From Ulota crispa (taxonomy: Eukaryota > Streptophyta > Bryopsida > Orthotrichales > Orthotrichaceae): a stretch of DNA of 64,000 nucleotides. Below, piece by piece: positions 1 to 12,160 of this stretch. The translations under genes and the position numbers were made by a program. The notes under the pieces were generated by a model. The model was not told the origin of the DNA. It ran no database searches and worked only from the letters and a program-made list of their open reading frames with translations. Each line of letters begins with the position of its first letter. The stretch's first letter is position 1. The stretch covers positions 3,829,966 to 3,893,965 of the forward strand of contig OY987252.1 of assembly GCA_963920765.1 (NCBI GenBank), written 5' to 3'.

Positions 1-1444
1 GAAATTGCTTAAGTTTTTGATCCTGATTTTATATCTAGAGCAACCAGATTACTTGACTATCACCCTTGCCAATACCATCTTTGGTTCATTGTCAAGGGAC
101 AGACCAGTGAATTAGGGTGTAGTAATGTAGGATCAGGTTTTGAAGATGATCAGAAGGTTAGGGAATACTATAGCCTCCGAGCGTAGCCCCATTCTGTACC
201 GTTTATATCATTCACCGGATTTGCTAGGGAAGAACAAGAGGATAGCCTATAGGTTAGCCTTAGTAATACTAAAGCATGACCTTGTCCCGGCAAGGCAATC
301 GGAAGAGGAATTTGAAGAGGAGAAGAACGATGAGAAGAAGAAAGAGAAGAAGGTGGAGATCTACAATCAGGAGAAGAAGAGGGGAGCCAAAGGGGAAGGT
401 AAGGAGCCGGTTGAGAGAACTGGAGCGTCAAACAGACCAGGCGTGACGGAATCTTGAGTGACCCGACCCTTTGCTGAGATTATAAAATTAGTTGGAGGTG
501 ATTCAATTGAGGGTTTTGTCGGAGCGGGAAATACTTGATAAGTTATGTGTGCTGGTGGACGTCTTTCATCCTTATGAAATATTCAATAAGGTGAAGATTC
601 TGCGCCAGTTCAAGAAAGCCAGTTAAGTAGAGGTTGAAAGGTTATCCGAACAAGTGGCCGACCTCCAAAACCAAGTGAGACAGGACACAGAGGAGGACAA
701 ATTGGCCAACAAGGCATTTTGAGACATTACTAGCCTCCAGAGTTTTGTGGTAATTCCGTGGTAAATAAGTCCATATTATTTGATGCTAAAGTCTTGAAAG
801 TAGGATTGCAGTTGGTGCCAAAATTGGTTAGGATCTTGGAGGAGTATGCAAAGAGGATGGAGTCAGTCCTATAGCAGATGAAGGATATCTTGCAAGGCCC
901 CAAAGTAAGATCAGAAGGAGGGGAAGGATCCGGAAAAGCTAAAGGAGCCACCTATGTCATGAAAACTCCTCCACCTTTGTCACCTTGTCCCACTGAGCAG
1001 AAGGAAGCCGAGGAGGTTAGAACTCCACGATCTACTCAGCTACCTTGTAAGGTTGATTTTGGACCGGAAGAAACGTCAGCGCCCAAATCCCGAACTAGAA
1101 GCCAAACTCAAGTGACACCTAACAGCAAAGGCCCAGCAAAAGGGCCAAGCCCAAGAAAGAGGCAGACAACAAAAAAGCGCCGGCAAGAGTCGACTTCACC
1201 AGTCTTGATCAACCTAGATGACAAGCCATCCGCCTCCAGAATAGGAAGGAAAAGTGATTCTGGAGAGTCGCAAGAAGAATTTGGAGATTCCAATCCTAGA
1301 GCGGTGGCTCTGTTACAAAGAGGGAGGAAGAAGCCCAGCCAAAAAAAAGGAAAGACCGCAAAGGGAACTTGAGCTCCAACTGGCAAGAAGCGATTGACCC
1401 GAAAGGAAGTGCCTGTTGCACCAAAGGAAAGAAAGGATGCCTAG
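1..1444 (+). pseudogene. 3' part of an unidentified broken gene (charged linker and basic tail)
   Basis: A reading frame enters the window at base 2 and can be followed to a TAG at 1442. It is broken by TAGs at 113 and 128, a TGA at 455, a frame change near 510-530, a TAA near 627, a TGA near 719, another frame change near 745, a TAG at 872 and a TGA at 1370. The first 110 codons are mixed and globular-looking. They are followed by a run very rich in Glu and Lys (about 300-410), a short coiled-coil-like stretch (about 640-715, with LSEQVADLQNQ) and a Lys/Arg/Ser/Pro-rich tail (880-1444) that would suit DNA or RNA binding. I do not recognise the family. A gag-like retroelement protein or a cellular nuclear protein are both possible. 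The true start lies outside the window. Confidence 0.5.
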
Positions 1445-1849
1445 TAATATTGTGGTAGTAATAACGGTAGTGCTAGGATAAATAGAATAAAGATTATTTA
1501 CTTCAAGAAATCAAGAGTAGCTGCTTCTTGATGAGATGAACCTAGACGCACGGATCCAGAATTTCAAGATTTGAGATCCGCTATTACCTGAACTTTGCAC
1601 GAGGGAGGGAGAACCACCACTTTTTGGATCAGGGAATGAAACGTGTCATTCCCTGATCAGTAGCTACCCGGAAGAGTACCTTTTGGGGTCGGTTCATGAT
1701 TAGCTATTAGAGGCAGAATTGATCTTGATTGCCTCAGGCAATTTTATATCTCTAATTTTCTTAATGCAAGCTAAGTTTCTTAGTGTAGAACTTTGAATTG
1801 ATCACTTGGTGTTTTGTGCATGGGAATGCAAGTGCAGGGTTGTCTAAAC
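1445..1849. other. Non-coding stretch with a 13-bp hairpin
   Basis: No convincing coding frame. It contains a perfect inverted repeat, GATCAGGGAATGA (1627-1639) and TCATTCCCTGATC (1646-1658), separated by 6 bases. Nothing else recognisable was seen. Confidence 0.5.
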
Positions 1850-2135
1850 CAATGTGACATTGGGTTTTTACGTCCGGATGTCATTACGCATCCGTCATGA
1901 CGTGTCCAAACTCGGCAGGATCTGTTTGCAATGCCGACAAGCCATCCAGGCCATGGATGAAGTCCGTCCACAAGCCTGTTGACAACACGCCAAATCCATT
2001 GACTGAATGCACTATTTGTTGAGTGAACATACAAGCCGTCCAGTGGACGTACTCTCCGTCAATTGGACACATAGGCTGTCCAATGGACAGCTCAACGATG
2101 TTTCCAGCTCGTTGAGCAAGAGTGGCCGTCCACAA
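1850..2135 (+). repeat. GCCGTCC/GGACGG-rich tract 1
   Basis: This GC-richer island in AT-rich surroundings is made of irregularly spaced copies of GCCGTCC, CCGTCCA, TGGACG and decayed forms (GTCCGGATG, GCTGTCC, GCCATCC). Many variants differ at the CpG, as expected from CpG loss. It lies directly 5' of the hAT transposase relic. A telo-box-like TTTTAGGGTTTAGAG follows at about 2139. Confidence 0.6.
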
Positions 2136-2138
2136 AAG

Positions 2139-2153
2139 TTTTAGGGTTTAGAG
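2139..2153 (+). promoter_or_regulatory. Telo-box-like motif 5' of the hAT relic
   Basis: TTTTAGGGTTTAGAG lies between the GCCGTCC tract and the coding region. Telo-boxes (AAACCCTA in either orientation) are known plant promoter elements. Promoter function here is inferred from position only. Confidence 0.35.
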
Positions 2154-2352
2154 ACCATAAGAAGGGTTCCCTCGTATTGAAGGTCACTTTTCCTTGTTCA
2201 TCTTTGCTCCTATGACTTGGTTAGTTTACAACCATTGCATTGGAAGGAAGTCCAAGACGGGTGTATGTGGTGAGCACTTGTTGTGAGAGCAACAATTGTT
2301 ATTTCTTCATCACATTTCATTCAAAATACTAATCTTGCTCTCTTCTTTGCAG

Positions 2353-5300
2353 GGTCCGGTAGAAGAATAAATAGTGGCAATGGGAGGAGGGAGGACTCAA
2401 TGGGACGCACAGTACACGCAACAATCAGATGGAAAAAGTGCATGCAGTTACTGCAAGAATTTCATAAGTTATCAAAAAGATCACTTGCTTTTCCATTAGG
2501 GGTACAAAGGAAATAATAGCCTCCCTGGCGTGAAGCCATGCAACAAAGTTGTTGCAACTGTGAAGGCCATGTTTTACAGTTGTGGAGGAAATGTACCTGT
2601 TGTCTCTTTGGGCGAAACTGAAAATAATGTGGAAGTGACATTGCCGTCAACAACTCCAACAAGTGCCGTACAAGGCGAGCAGTAGCATACTACTTTAGTC
2701 TCAGCAAATGACAATGCGGAACCGTACAAGGGACAATGCTTCCAAATACAATTGTTAGAGGCGTTCGGCCCTAGTTTAACCCCCAATCAACCTTTGAAGC
2801 AATTATTTGTACAAGAAGGAATGAACTCCTCAAAGAAACAGTTGCTAGACAAGAAATGGGCTAAGTTTTTTTATGAAGCTAACATACCATTCAATGTAGC
2901 AAGGCACCTTGCTTTTGTCGATGCAATGAGATCAACATCAGAGGCAAAAGTTCTGTACAAACCTCTAGCTTACCATGCACTTCATACAAAGCTCCTAGAA
3001 TTTGCAAAGGACAAATTGGTAGCAACAATGGTAGAAAAGATAAAGGAACCAATCCATAAGTATGGTGTGACAATATGCTCTGATATTTGGGACAATGTCT
3101 CACATCGGTCATTGATCAATATCATGTTGGCATGTACAAGCAGAGAGATATTTCTTGGATCAATAGATATCACAGGAGAAAGCAAAGATGCTACCTATGT
3201 GGCTAATTGTATGCTTGATTTCATCAAAGAGGTGGGGGATTAGAATGTAGTACAGGTTTGCACAGACAATGCAGGGAGCATGCGTACTACGTATGCTCAA
3301 ATAATTGGACAGTTTCTACACATTTACTTCCAAAGTTGTGCAGCGCATGTGCTAGACTTTTTACTTGAGGATTGGGGAAATCAAGATTGGATAACTAACA
3401 TTGTGGGGAAAGCAAGGGTCACTGTAAATTACATTTGCAAGCATCACATGGCACTTGCAATCTTTTGTTGGCATTCTCCTAATCACATACTAAAAAATCC
3501 AAATGAGACGCGCTTTGCGACCATGTTCTTCATGATTGAGCAATTGGTGGAAGTAAGGGAGGTTGTGGAATTGACTATCCATGATCCGCATTGGAATGAG
3601 TACATGAGGAAATTGACAACAAACAAAATGCAAAAAAAGGCAGACTCTGTTCAACAACATGTGTGACCAGATGCCTTTTGGAGGTCATGTTTGAACTTTG
3701 TGCGCATGGTGGAGCCTGTCTTGGTTGCCCTTTGAGAGTTTGATGGGAAGCATCCGTGTATGGAGAAGGCATGGCTTGTGATGAAGAACGTGGAGAAGAC
3801 GGTTTTATCTTTTTGGGATCCCCTCTTTTTTTTACTAGTTCATTATGCGGATTGCGCTGAAGACAAATTTTTTGCAAGATGGGATATGATGAAAATAGAT
3901 CTGCACTATGCGTGCTCTATTGAATCCCTTCTTACCTAATGAAGTCATGCTAATGGACCACGATGAAGCAAAACATGCCATATTGAGAGTATTGTGCAGA
4001 ATGTCAGTTGGAGACCAAGCGTTTGCCTAAGCTTTGTTTGAGTTCCAAGCTTTCCAAGAGGGACAAGGCCATTTTGGTGGACTCCCATGCGTTTGCGCTT
4101 TAAGTTTAGAGCCCCATGAATGGTGGGATCTTTTTGGAGCAGGTGCCTGTACTATTGCACCAATTGCTAAAAGGATCCTCACTCAAGTGTGCTCTGCATC
4201 ATCATGCAAACGCAATTGGAGCATGTACTCCCTTGTTCACAACAAGGCCCACAATAGATTGACATGAGAGCGCGCAAAGTAGTTGGTTTATATTTATACA
4301 AATTCTAGGACCCTGAAGGACAGGGCTGAAGCTGATCCAACAAGGTGGTATACCAAGAACATGATATCAAAAGACTCCATGACAGAAGAATCTGATGGTC
4401 TGGACTGTGGATCTATTCTCTCCAACCCCAACAATGACGACTCCAACAAAGACGGAGACCCATTCCGTAGGGACAGTGGGGGGTAGGGAAGGCGTACCTT
4501 CATTGACAAGTCCGTATTTGACTTCGATGAGGGGGATACCATTGGCAATGGCCACAAGGGACTTGAACAAAGACCACCGCAGATTCCACATACACGGACT
4601 GTTGTACCAAGCATGCAAAATATAGAAGGGGACGTTGTGGCAGAAACTCTGCCAAGTCTAGACACTCATGATGAACGAGTGGCCACTTTAACATTACCAG
4701 GTGGTATTCATGTTCAAAGAGAATGCAAACATGATGAGGTGGTAGCACCAACATTGCCTGCTGAAAATGCTCGTACAAAAGGACTCTCTTGTACCCCTAT
4801 GGATGATATGCCCCCTCCACATGAAGTCTCAATTGGAGTGCTGCACAAAATGCCCATATTGGACAATCCACCAATTCAAAATTTGTCAAGGCCGTCTTCT
4901 TCCGAGGTTCATCTTGCTGCACCATCTTTGTTGATAGGCACACGGTTGACTAATCTCTTTCCAACTTTGAATATGCCAGAGTGTAGGACTTCAAACCGAG
5001 CTTCATCACGCCTAGTTGTACGTCTTAACAATCCAACTAAGCGTCTTCATCAACAAGGTACTACTAGTAAACATGTGAGTAAAAGAGGACGGCAAAGGTT
5101 GCAAGAGAACATGCGGCAATCCAACCATTTGACTTTGTAGGGATGCCCTATATAGGGGTTATGGATGCAACCAAGCAAAGACCTATTTGGACAGTGTCCT
5201 CCATTTTTTGTCCTTCTCCTTCTACTAACCCCGTCTCCCTTCCTGATGCATCAAGTCAAAATGGCAGTGTTAGATCCAACGATGATGATGATTCTGAATC

Positions 5301-5460
5301 CGTTGGGGCTGTGTTTGGTGACTCGAGCAAGGTTCCAGGAGATAGTAATTATAAAGTGCCGCGACAAATTCTGATACCGAGACTTGGCAACATTCAAACT
5401 CCTACCAAAGAGGGTAATGTAGTTATTTCTAGGCGCAACCTTAGGCACGAAAATTGTTGA
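2353..5460 (+). pseudogene. hAT-superfamily transposase (BED - DUF659 - hAT dimerisation), broken
   Basis: A good 3' splice site (pyrimidine run ending TTCTTTGCAG at 2352) precedes the ATG at 2380. In frame from that ATG come a BED-type zinc finger (W at 2401, CxxC at 2443-2454, H at 2482, then GVKPCNKV), a DUF659 domain (DKKWAKFFYEANIPFN near 2848; NVVQVCTDNAGS just after 3243) and the C-terminal hAT dimerisation region (WWDLFG at 4121; RNWSMYSLVHNK near 4210). The frame is broken by TAG at 2497, 2683, 3241, 4280 and 4484, TGA at 3664, 3733 and 4265, and TAA at 4028. Frame changes occur near 3920 and 5115. An extension of about 390 codons follows the dimerisation domain, ending at TGA 5458. 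An intact copy would cut and paste its own DNA; this copy cannot. The family call is firm from the motif order. Confidence 0.88.
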
Positions 5461-6990
5461 GTGATTCTATGTGGAAGAGAACGACGTCTTTATGCTCTCA
5501 TGTGCAAGGGTTTAGGGTGCTCATTGTTCATCACCTGACATGCCAATTTCGGCATTAATATGAAGGATCATTCTTGCTTCTTTCACTCTCATCAGTCTCA
5601 TCTCATCAATTAAATGGGGGACTTGCATAATTATGTTGTACATTCTTTTTGCACATTATGTCCATGTGTTTTTATTGTAGTCCATAACAAATTTTCTTCC
5701 TTAAAATTCAAAACAAACACTACCTTTGAAATATTTCATTCTTTACATAAGACACAATGGGTTGAAGTTCAACTTTGTAGTGCATCATTTTGTTTAGGCC
5801 TGTGAGGTAGTCATAAAATGTAGAGGCAGTTTAGGGTTTAGGGTTTACCACTGAACTCCCTAAAGGACCAAAAATTTTTCTATGTCAAAATCAATGCAAA
5901 ATGCCACTTCTAGGAAGTTTAGGATTTTGGGTTTAGGGTACATTTTCAAATCAATTGTTACCATAAATACAAGAGGTGGGAATATTAGTGTGTACATAAA
6001 GGGTTTAGAATGACTAAAATTAATAAATGGGTATGTTTTTAAATACTAAGGTGAAATATGCTAATCCTGACAATTACAAAGTTGTGATACACAATCTACA
6101 TAATTTGGCTTGATTGATTTTCTAAAATATATAAAATTTATTACAAGAATTCACTTCTAAGATTATTTTGGAGTATACAACCCCTCATTAACTACAAAGA
6201 AAAACTCCCTAAAACCTTCACCTCATCAATTGAGACTAAATTATTCTATGTGTCTCCTTTACAAAAGACTCTGGATACCCAATTTCAAATTATAATATTG
6301 GAACAATGTTTGTTAGAAAGAATTTGACCATTTGGATTTATAGTTGAGGGTACAATTATAACCTAAATCTTAAGCAAATGCCCATGAGTCCATGCATAAC
6401 TTTATCATCAAAGGACAAAATCACAAAATTAAGAAAGAAGTATATGCCCACATAGGATAGGACTTTATTTCACCAACCTTTAGTAAAACTCTCAAAAAAT
6501 CAAACAAAACCAATCACACACACGTACATTTCCAAATGCCAAAGCCAAGCCTTTCCCTCAAATAGATAAATGTCCTTCAAGGGTTTAGGGTTAGTTTGTA
6601 AAAGATCAAAGCACACATTATACTTCTAATGTTTTTGTTGAATTTTGCATATTACCATACAAACTTTGACCCTGCAAGGTACACTTCACAGTTGGAATAA
6701 ATTGAATAACATACCACAAAACCATTCATTACAAACATCCTGAAAAGGGTATGCAAAACAATTATTTATTTATATTAAAAAAAGAATAGAGAACATTACA
6801 TTCATAAAAGAATGCAAGCATTGCTAGACATAAGTTTCTCCACTATCACAAGGGATGCTAGTGCTAAGTAATACAACCCAAAATTTGCACTTGACATGTA
6901 ATATACTGATAACTAGCCTTCCTTCTTTGCTTCTTTGTCCTATAATTCTTGTTCTTTTTGAGCTTTGCAATAGGAACCTAGAGGTGGTAT
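5461..6990. other. AT-rich non-coding stretch with interstitial telomere-like repeats
   Basis: No supportable gene. TTTAGGG units occur in short runs (5829-5850; singles near 5508, 5930 and 6583), too few and too scattered for a telomere. The interval is the shared 3' flank of the convergent hAT (+) and kinase-like (-) relics. Confidence 0.5.
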
Positions 6991-8570
6991 TTAGTTTGTT
7001 GGAGCCCCACTCAGTTGTTGCACGACGTGTGTCACTGAGCGTTGTTGCAGTGGATCCTCCTTGCACAGTTCCTCCAATATTGCTTGGAACACCATAAATG
7101 CAGTATTATCAGGTATCATCACTTCATTTCTTCTATCTTCCTTCCATACCTTTGCCGCAATTTTTCCTATAGCATATCCATTTGTGTGTATATCTACACA
7201 TGGTGGCTTCACCACCCTAGTGGGAGATACGGAAGGTCCTACCCCTCCAGTCAAGTACATCAATTCCAGTGTCATCCACCAAAGTTTTTTTCTTGTTGCC
7301 TGCAATTGTCCAAGGTCTTGGAATTGGTACAACGACGGGGTTATTTCATTTAGGCAATTGCCCATTCCCCAATCGCATAGCCTGATCCACACAGTTCTTC
7401 CATCATTGTTCAGAAAGTGCAGCATGATGTTATCTGGATTGATGTTGTTGTGTAGTACAAAATATTGCTGCATTGCCTCAAAGATGCAAATCAACGCCCA
7501 TGCAAGTTCAGTGCGGTTGCGTCTACATGCCATAATTCATTTGGCTTCTTCCATCACTTGTGGAGTTGCATGATATACAAGCTCTCCAATTTCTTCATAA
7601 TCTTTGTTCATGCGATCCAAATGAAACATGGCACCTAGGATACCTCCATTCCACCACTATGAATAACATTCCGTAGTTGTATCATTCACAGCAAAGAATG
7701 TAATGACTCTTGGATGCTTGCATGGGCAAACCAATGCCTCGATGGACAACTTCTCCCTAGCCTTCTTCAAATCATCAACATGCAAAGATGTCTTCTCCAC
7801 TAATTCCACCGTATCAAAAATAAGTTTAGAATTTTGGACAGTAATTCTACGCACCCTTTCATGCCCCCTTTGTTTGTTGCTACTAGAATAGGCGTTCACC
7901 ACCACCCCTCGCTCAAGGAAAACCACCCCTCTTGCTGTCCCTTGACCTATGGCCAAGTTTTGACTCTTTTGATACTATAGAGCAGAGCAAATATTGCTTG
8001 AGGAGAATCCACGAATTACATCGTGCCACCAATACACCTTCTTGTGCAGCAGCTTCAACGCTCTTTTTTTTGGCTCATCATCACACTTGAAGTCTTTTAT
8101 GTTGTAGGCGACTTGGACCAGGTTGAAGACATAAGTCTACACTTGATCATCTAGCCATGCCTGGAAGTTCACTTTTGTCCAGTCCTCTAGCCACTTGTCC
8201 TTATTCATTGCTGTCTAGAACAAAGTGGTGGAGCTTTTTCTTAACGATATCCACTCCTTGCATTCCGTGCAAGATGTATGCCGTATTCAGCTGCAAGGTG
8301 GAGAAATGATCAAAAAAATTCATTGCCACTTTTTGCAACCTCCTCATTGCAATCTTCCTTGGATACTCCTCAATGTTTGTAGCTTTGTGCTTCATTTGTT
8401 GCTTTTGTTTCTTCCCCATTGAAGATTCCCCAGCACCCACAAGATTGACCCCATTTGGTCCTGCAACCACGGCCTCTGAAACGCCATCTATTGACTCTGG
8501 AGATATTTGCACAACTGGATCCACAATGCCTGTGAACCGGCATCCACCTTCTCCTTCAAAAAATCACGCC
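6991..8570 (-). pseudogene. Protein-kinase-like gene, broken
   Basis: On the minus strand, a 3' splice-like site (GATGGCAG, AG at 8572-8571) is followed by a frame running to the stop at 6993. The best-preserved part (7533-6991, 180 codons without a stop) carries a catalytic-loop-like HNNINPDNIMLHF and, about 20 residues later, LCDWGMG in the place of a DFG motif. WMTLELMYLTGG resembles the APE/P+1 region. The frame is interrupted by TGA (8566-8564), a frame change near 8215, TAG (8217, 8139, 7977, 7659) and TGA (7539). The N-terminal 150 codons are unrecognised. HRD has become HNN and DFG has become DWG, so even the ancestor may have been a divergent kinase or pseudokinase. A kinase fold is inferred from motifs, not from an alignment. 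Confidence 0.62.
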
Positions 8571-8602
8571 CTGCCATCAAAATATAAATGAAGTATAAAG
8601 AA

Positions 8603-8618
8603 CAAAGGATTTAGGGTT
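8603..8618 (-). promoter_or_regulatory. Telo-box-like motif 5' of the kinase-like relic
   Basis: GGATTTAGGGTTTAGAGG on the plus strand (AAACCCTAAA on the coding strand) lies about 40 bases upstream of the splice-like acceptor. It matches the placement of the motif near the hAT and RING relics. The regulatory role is inferred. Confidence 0.35.
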
Positions 8619-8799
8619 TAGAGGTTGCAAAAGTTGCAAAACTTTCCCCCTCCCCTCCTTCACCCAAGCCCTTATCTAAACACCCGCGCTCTTAAGTAAG
8701 GATTGAAGACAATTGAGGACAAGGAAGTACTGTCAGAGCACGAGGGACTCGTGTAAATCGAACAAAAAGTGATGTATAAGTAGGCAATTCTTGTGAACA

Positions 8800-9255
8800 G
8801 CAAGTCCGTTGAAGCGACGAGAAGTCTATCGAGGGGATGGGCAATCCGTTGAAGGGACGAGCAGTTTGTTAAAGGGACGGGCAGTTTGTCAAAGGGACGG
8901 GCAGTTTGTCCTAAGAAGACGGCTGGCCATCAAAGGGACGGGCAATCTATCCTCAGGAGACGGCTGGCCGTCCAAGCGACGAGTAGGCAAACAAGGCAAT
9001 GGACGGGCCGTCTTGGCGACGTCCATGCCAACAAGGTGATTGAGGGGGGGGGGCGTCCACACAACGGGCTGTCCGTCCAAACAATAGTCTAGCCATCCAG
9101 GCAATGGACATGCCGTCTAGGCGACGGGCACGCCAAGTAGGCGACAATTTAGTCCGCAATCAAGGCCATTTGGAGAATGGATGTGGAAGCCGTCCAATGA
9201 ATAGGCAGGCCATCCATTGGATACCCTGCAAAGTCAATTGGAGCAACCAAGGGTC
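8800..9255 (-). repeat. GGACGGGC/GCCGTCC-rich tract 2
   Basis: Short repeats of GGGACGGGCAGTTTGT and AGACGGCTGGCC run from about 8810 to 8965, then looser GCCGTCC and GGACGGGC motifs continue to about 9250. The first part is close to a tandem array with a unit of roughly 19-22 bp. The tract lies 5' of the minus-strand kinase-like relic. Open frames across it are low-complexity artefacts. Confidence 0.6.
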
Positions 9256-10070
9256 AAAGTATCCATGGAAATTCCCTATAAATTGCAACTCTGAAGGAAT
9301 TTGTACATGTGTTGCCCTGGCTGCAAGAACTGGTTGGACTTGGGTGAGAATTAACATTCGGTCATTTAATCCCAAGAATATTCCTATAGAACTAACAAGC
9401 TCATGGAACCCTATGCTCCATTAACTCCTAAATGCCCAAGGCACCCTATTTGGGTGTTTACAAAATTTTGAAGATGAATATATCCTTATCAAATCATATT
9501 TTTCTAGTAATATCTTTTTAGCAGAAGCTGGTTCAAAAGTCTACTTTCAACATCAAAAACTTGATTTAAAAATTGAATATTGCTAATTTTCTACTCAAGA
9601 TGTTGTACAAGGGTGTCCAATGCAATGTTTAGTTTTTTAGTGTTGGAACATCTTGGAATGAGCCTGGAATACTCTAGAGCTTGGAGAAAAATCCGCATTA
9701 GAAATCCATTCAAAAAAAATATAAGAGTATACTTTGAACACTGTAAATTGACTAAAGTTAAACATGTAATAATCTTGAACCTCATTTTGTATTGATGACA
9801 ATTTGTTCAGATTTGACTTGTGAAATGCGGATTAGGAAAATTCAAGCATCTTTTGCAGCCTTAACACCCTCACGTTGAAATGTTATAATCTTTCAAACAA
9901 CAAATGGTACTGTAGAGTGAAGCTTGGTTGGTTGTTCAATTTCCTAAAAATGCGAAGAACTTAAGAAAGGGCTTGGGCATTTAAAGGGTTAAAGGTTTAA
10001 ACAATCCAAAGCTTCTCACTTTTTAGTTAAGGTTCATCATTGACCCTGACTAACCATCTCTATCGCACAT
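9256..10070. other. Non-coding stretch
   Basis: No supportable gene or repeat boundary was seen between the GCCGTCC tract and the CACTA element. Small open frames near 9580-9795 on both strands look like chance. Confidence 0.4.
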
Positions 10071-10224
10071 TTGCACTAGTAGAAAACTCTGTCCAAAACA
10101 ACAGAAAACCAACAGTTTCTTGTTGTTTTGGGCACTTGCTCCCACTAATTTACTAATTTAATAGAATTATGTAAAAAACTAAATACATTCTATTGATTTG
10201 GACACCATTATCTAAATCAACAGA

Positions 10225-11010
10225 AATTTTGGAATGTTTGAGAATCTTATGGAAATCTTTTAGGAATTTTTTGGGAATCTTTAAGAATCTTTAAGTATCT
10301 TTTGGAAATCCTTGAGAATCTTTTCATGATTTTTAAGAATATTTAAGAATCATTTCAAGATTTTAGAATCTTTGAGAATATTTGAGAACATTTGAGAATC
10401 TTTCAAAATCTTCTTGGAATCTTTGTAAATCGTTTAGGAATCTTTGAGAATCTTTGGAAATCTTTGGAAATCTTTTCATGTTTTTCTAGAATCTTTGAGA
10501 ATGTTTGAGAATGTTTGAGAATCTTTGGAAATCTTTGAGATTCTTCTTGGAATCTTTGATAACCTTTTAGGAATATTTGAGAATTCTTGAGAATCTTTGA
10601 GAATAGTTTGGAATATTTGAGAATCCTTGGAAATGTTCTAAAAATTTTGAATTTTTTTGAGAATTTTTGAAATTCTTTAAGAATCTTCTTGGAATCTTCT
10701 CGGAAGCTTTGAGAAGCTTTGAGAATATTTTGAGAATCTTTTTGGAAATTTTAAGAATCTTTGAAAATCTTTGAGAATTTTCAAGAACCTTTTTGGAATC
10801 TATGAGAATCTTTTTAAAATCTTTATGAAATTTGTTAAAATATTTCAAATTATTTATTGAAATAGAATCTCTTAGAGTGAATTAGAGTCCTTTAGGAATC
10901 TTTTTGTAATTCATCAAAATACTTTAAAATAAATTTAATAAAAAAGCTATTACAGTAGTTTAGGTTTGTTTTTGAAATCTTTCTAGAATCTTTTTGGACT
11001 TCATTAAAAT
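10225..11010. repeat. Degenerate GAATCTTTGA minisatellite
   Basis: Dozens of imperfect copies of a 10-12 base unit (GAATCTTTGA, GAATCTTTGG, GAATATTTGA) fill 10225-10830, with sparser copies to about 11010. It lies wholly inside the CACTA element. The reverse-strand open frame here (Lys/Phe/Ser repeats) is an artefact of the repeat. Confidence 0.8.
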
Positions 11011-11748
11011 GTTTTGAAGATTTAAAAAATAAAAGAAGTTTTCAATAAAAATAGAATCTTTTAGACGTTTGAGTATACATTAACTAGTTATATTTTCCTT
11101 ATTTTTTACAATTTGGTTAGATTTAAATTAGCAACCTTTAAGTCAAGCAAAAACATGACCATAATAACAAAAAAATCAACAGTTTCTTGTTGATCTAGAC
11201 ACTTTTGGACACAACTTCACTAATTCAACAGAATTTTATATAGAAAGTGCAACACTTTCTTGTTATAGATACCAAAATTTCTTTACAAACAAACGTTAAA
11301 CATGCTCCTCAGTTCTTTGAAAAAATCATGTATGTCCCTGAAGGATTAAAAGTATCAAATAATATCTTTCCTTTTTGTATAAATATCAACAATGCTTCTA
11401 CTGTATTTGGAAAATATTAAAAATGCTCCTCAACTATTTTTAATTATTAATTTCTTTGTGTTATATGATAACCAAGTGCATAGTTTAATGCAAATTCTTA
11501 CAAGAAACCAAAGGTGATTTTTACATTTCAAATAACACAAGGACATATTAACATTTCAAAATAGAAGAGCTTTTTTATTATTTCTCCATAATAGTAGGAG
11601 TATACTTGATATTCCTACAAAAAATAAGGACCATTTTTTATGTTTCAAATATTTTTGGCATATGCTTGATATGTTTTTCCTTCTATCACTAACCAAATGA
11701 ATTAAAAAAAAACAATCTTATAAAATATTTTTCTAAGCTTTAAAAGAT

Positions 11749-12160
11749 GGGAATTGATATGTGTACCACACCCTTCCAATTACTATACCACACCATGTGG
11801 TAAATTTGAGATTTCTACCATCAAAAAGCTGCATTTGAAAATTTTAAATTTAAATTTGGACTTAGAGATCATGGTATTGTCTAGAGCCATAAAAAAAAAT
11901 TGCAATTCAATAACACCCAATGAAAAAGTTTAGTGAGGGAGAAAATTATTATTTTTACTTTTTTTGTAAAAAAAGATAAGCTTTTTCATTGAGTGTTGTT
12001 GAATTGCAACTTTTTTTATGGTCCTAGACAATATCATGGTCTCTAAGTCCAAATTTGAATTCAAAATTCTCAAACTCAAATTTTTGATGGTAGAAATCTA
12101 AAATTTATCCCAAGGGTGTGGTACAGTAGTTCAAAGGGTGTGGTTCACATATTAATGCCC
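11749..12160. mobile_element. Nested foldback MITE, Mutator-like (412 bp)
   Basis: The left arm begins GGGAATTGATATGTG and the complement of the right end begins GGGCATTAATATGTG. The arms continue with ACCACACCCTT and match with minor differences for about 190 bases around a short centre near 11950. Flanks are TTAAAAGAT (11740-11748) and TTAAAAAAT (12161-12169), a 9-base duplication with one mismatch, as in Mutator-like insertions. It sits inside the 10,074-13,059 CACTA element and so inserted later. Confidence 0.7.

Noticed and set aside
5826-5850. Telomere
   Set aside because: Only two or three TTTAGGG units in a row; it is an interstitial telo-box-like motif.
7042-7573. Plus-strand frames of 103 and 170 codons
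   Set aside because: They mirror the minus-strand kinase-like core, which has the recognisable motifs.
10567-10848. Minus-strand Lys/Phe/Ser-rich frame
   Set aside because: Direct product of the GAATCTTTGA minisatellite.
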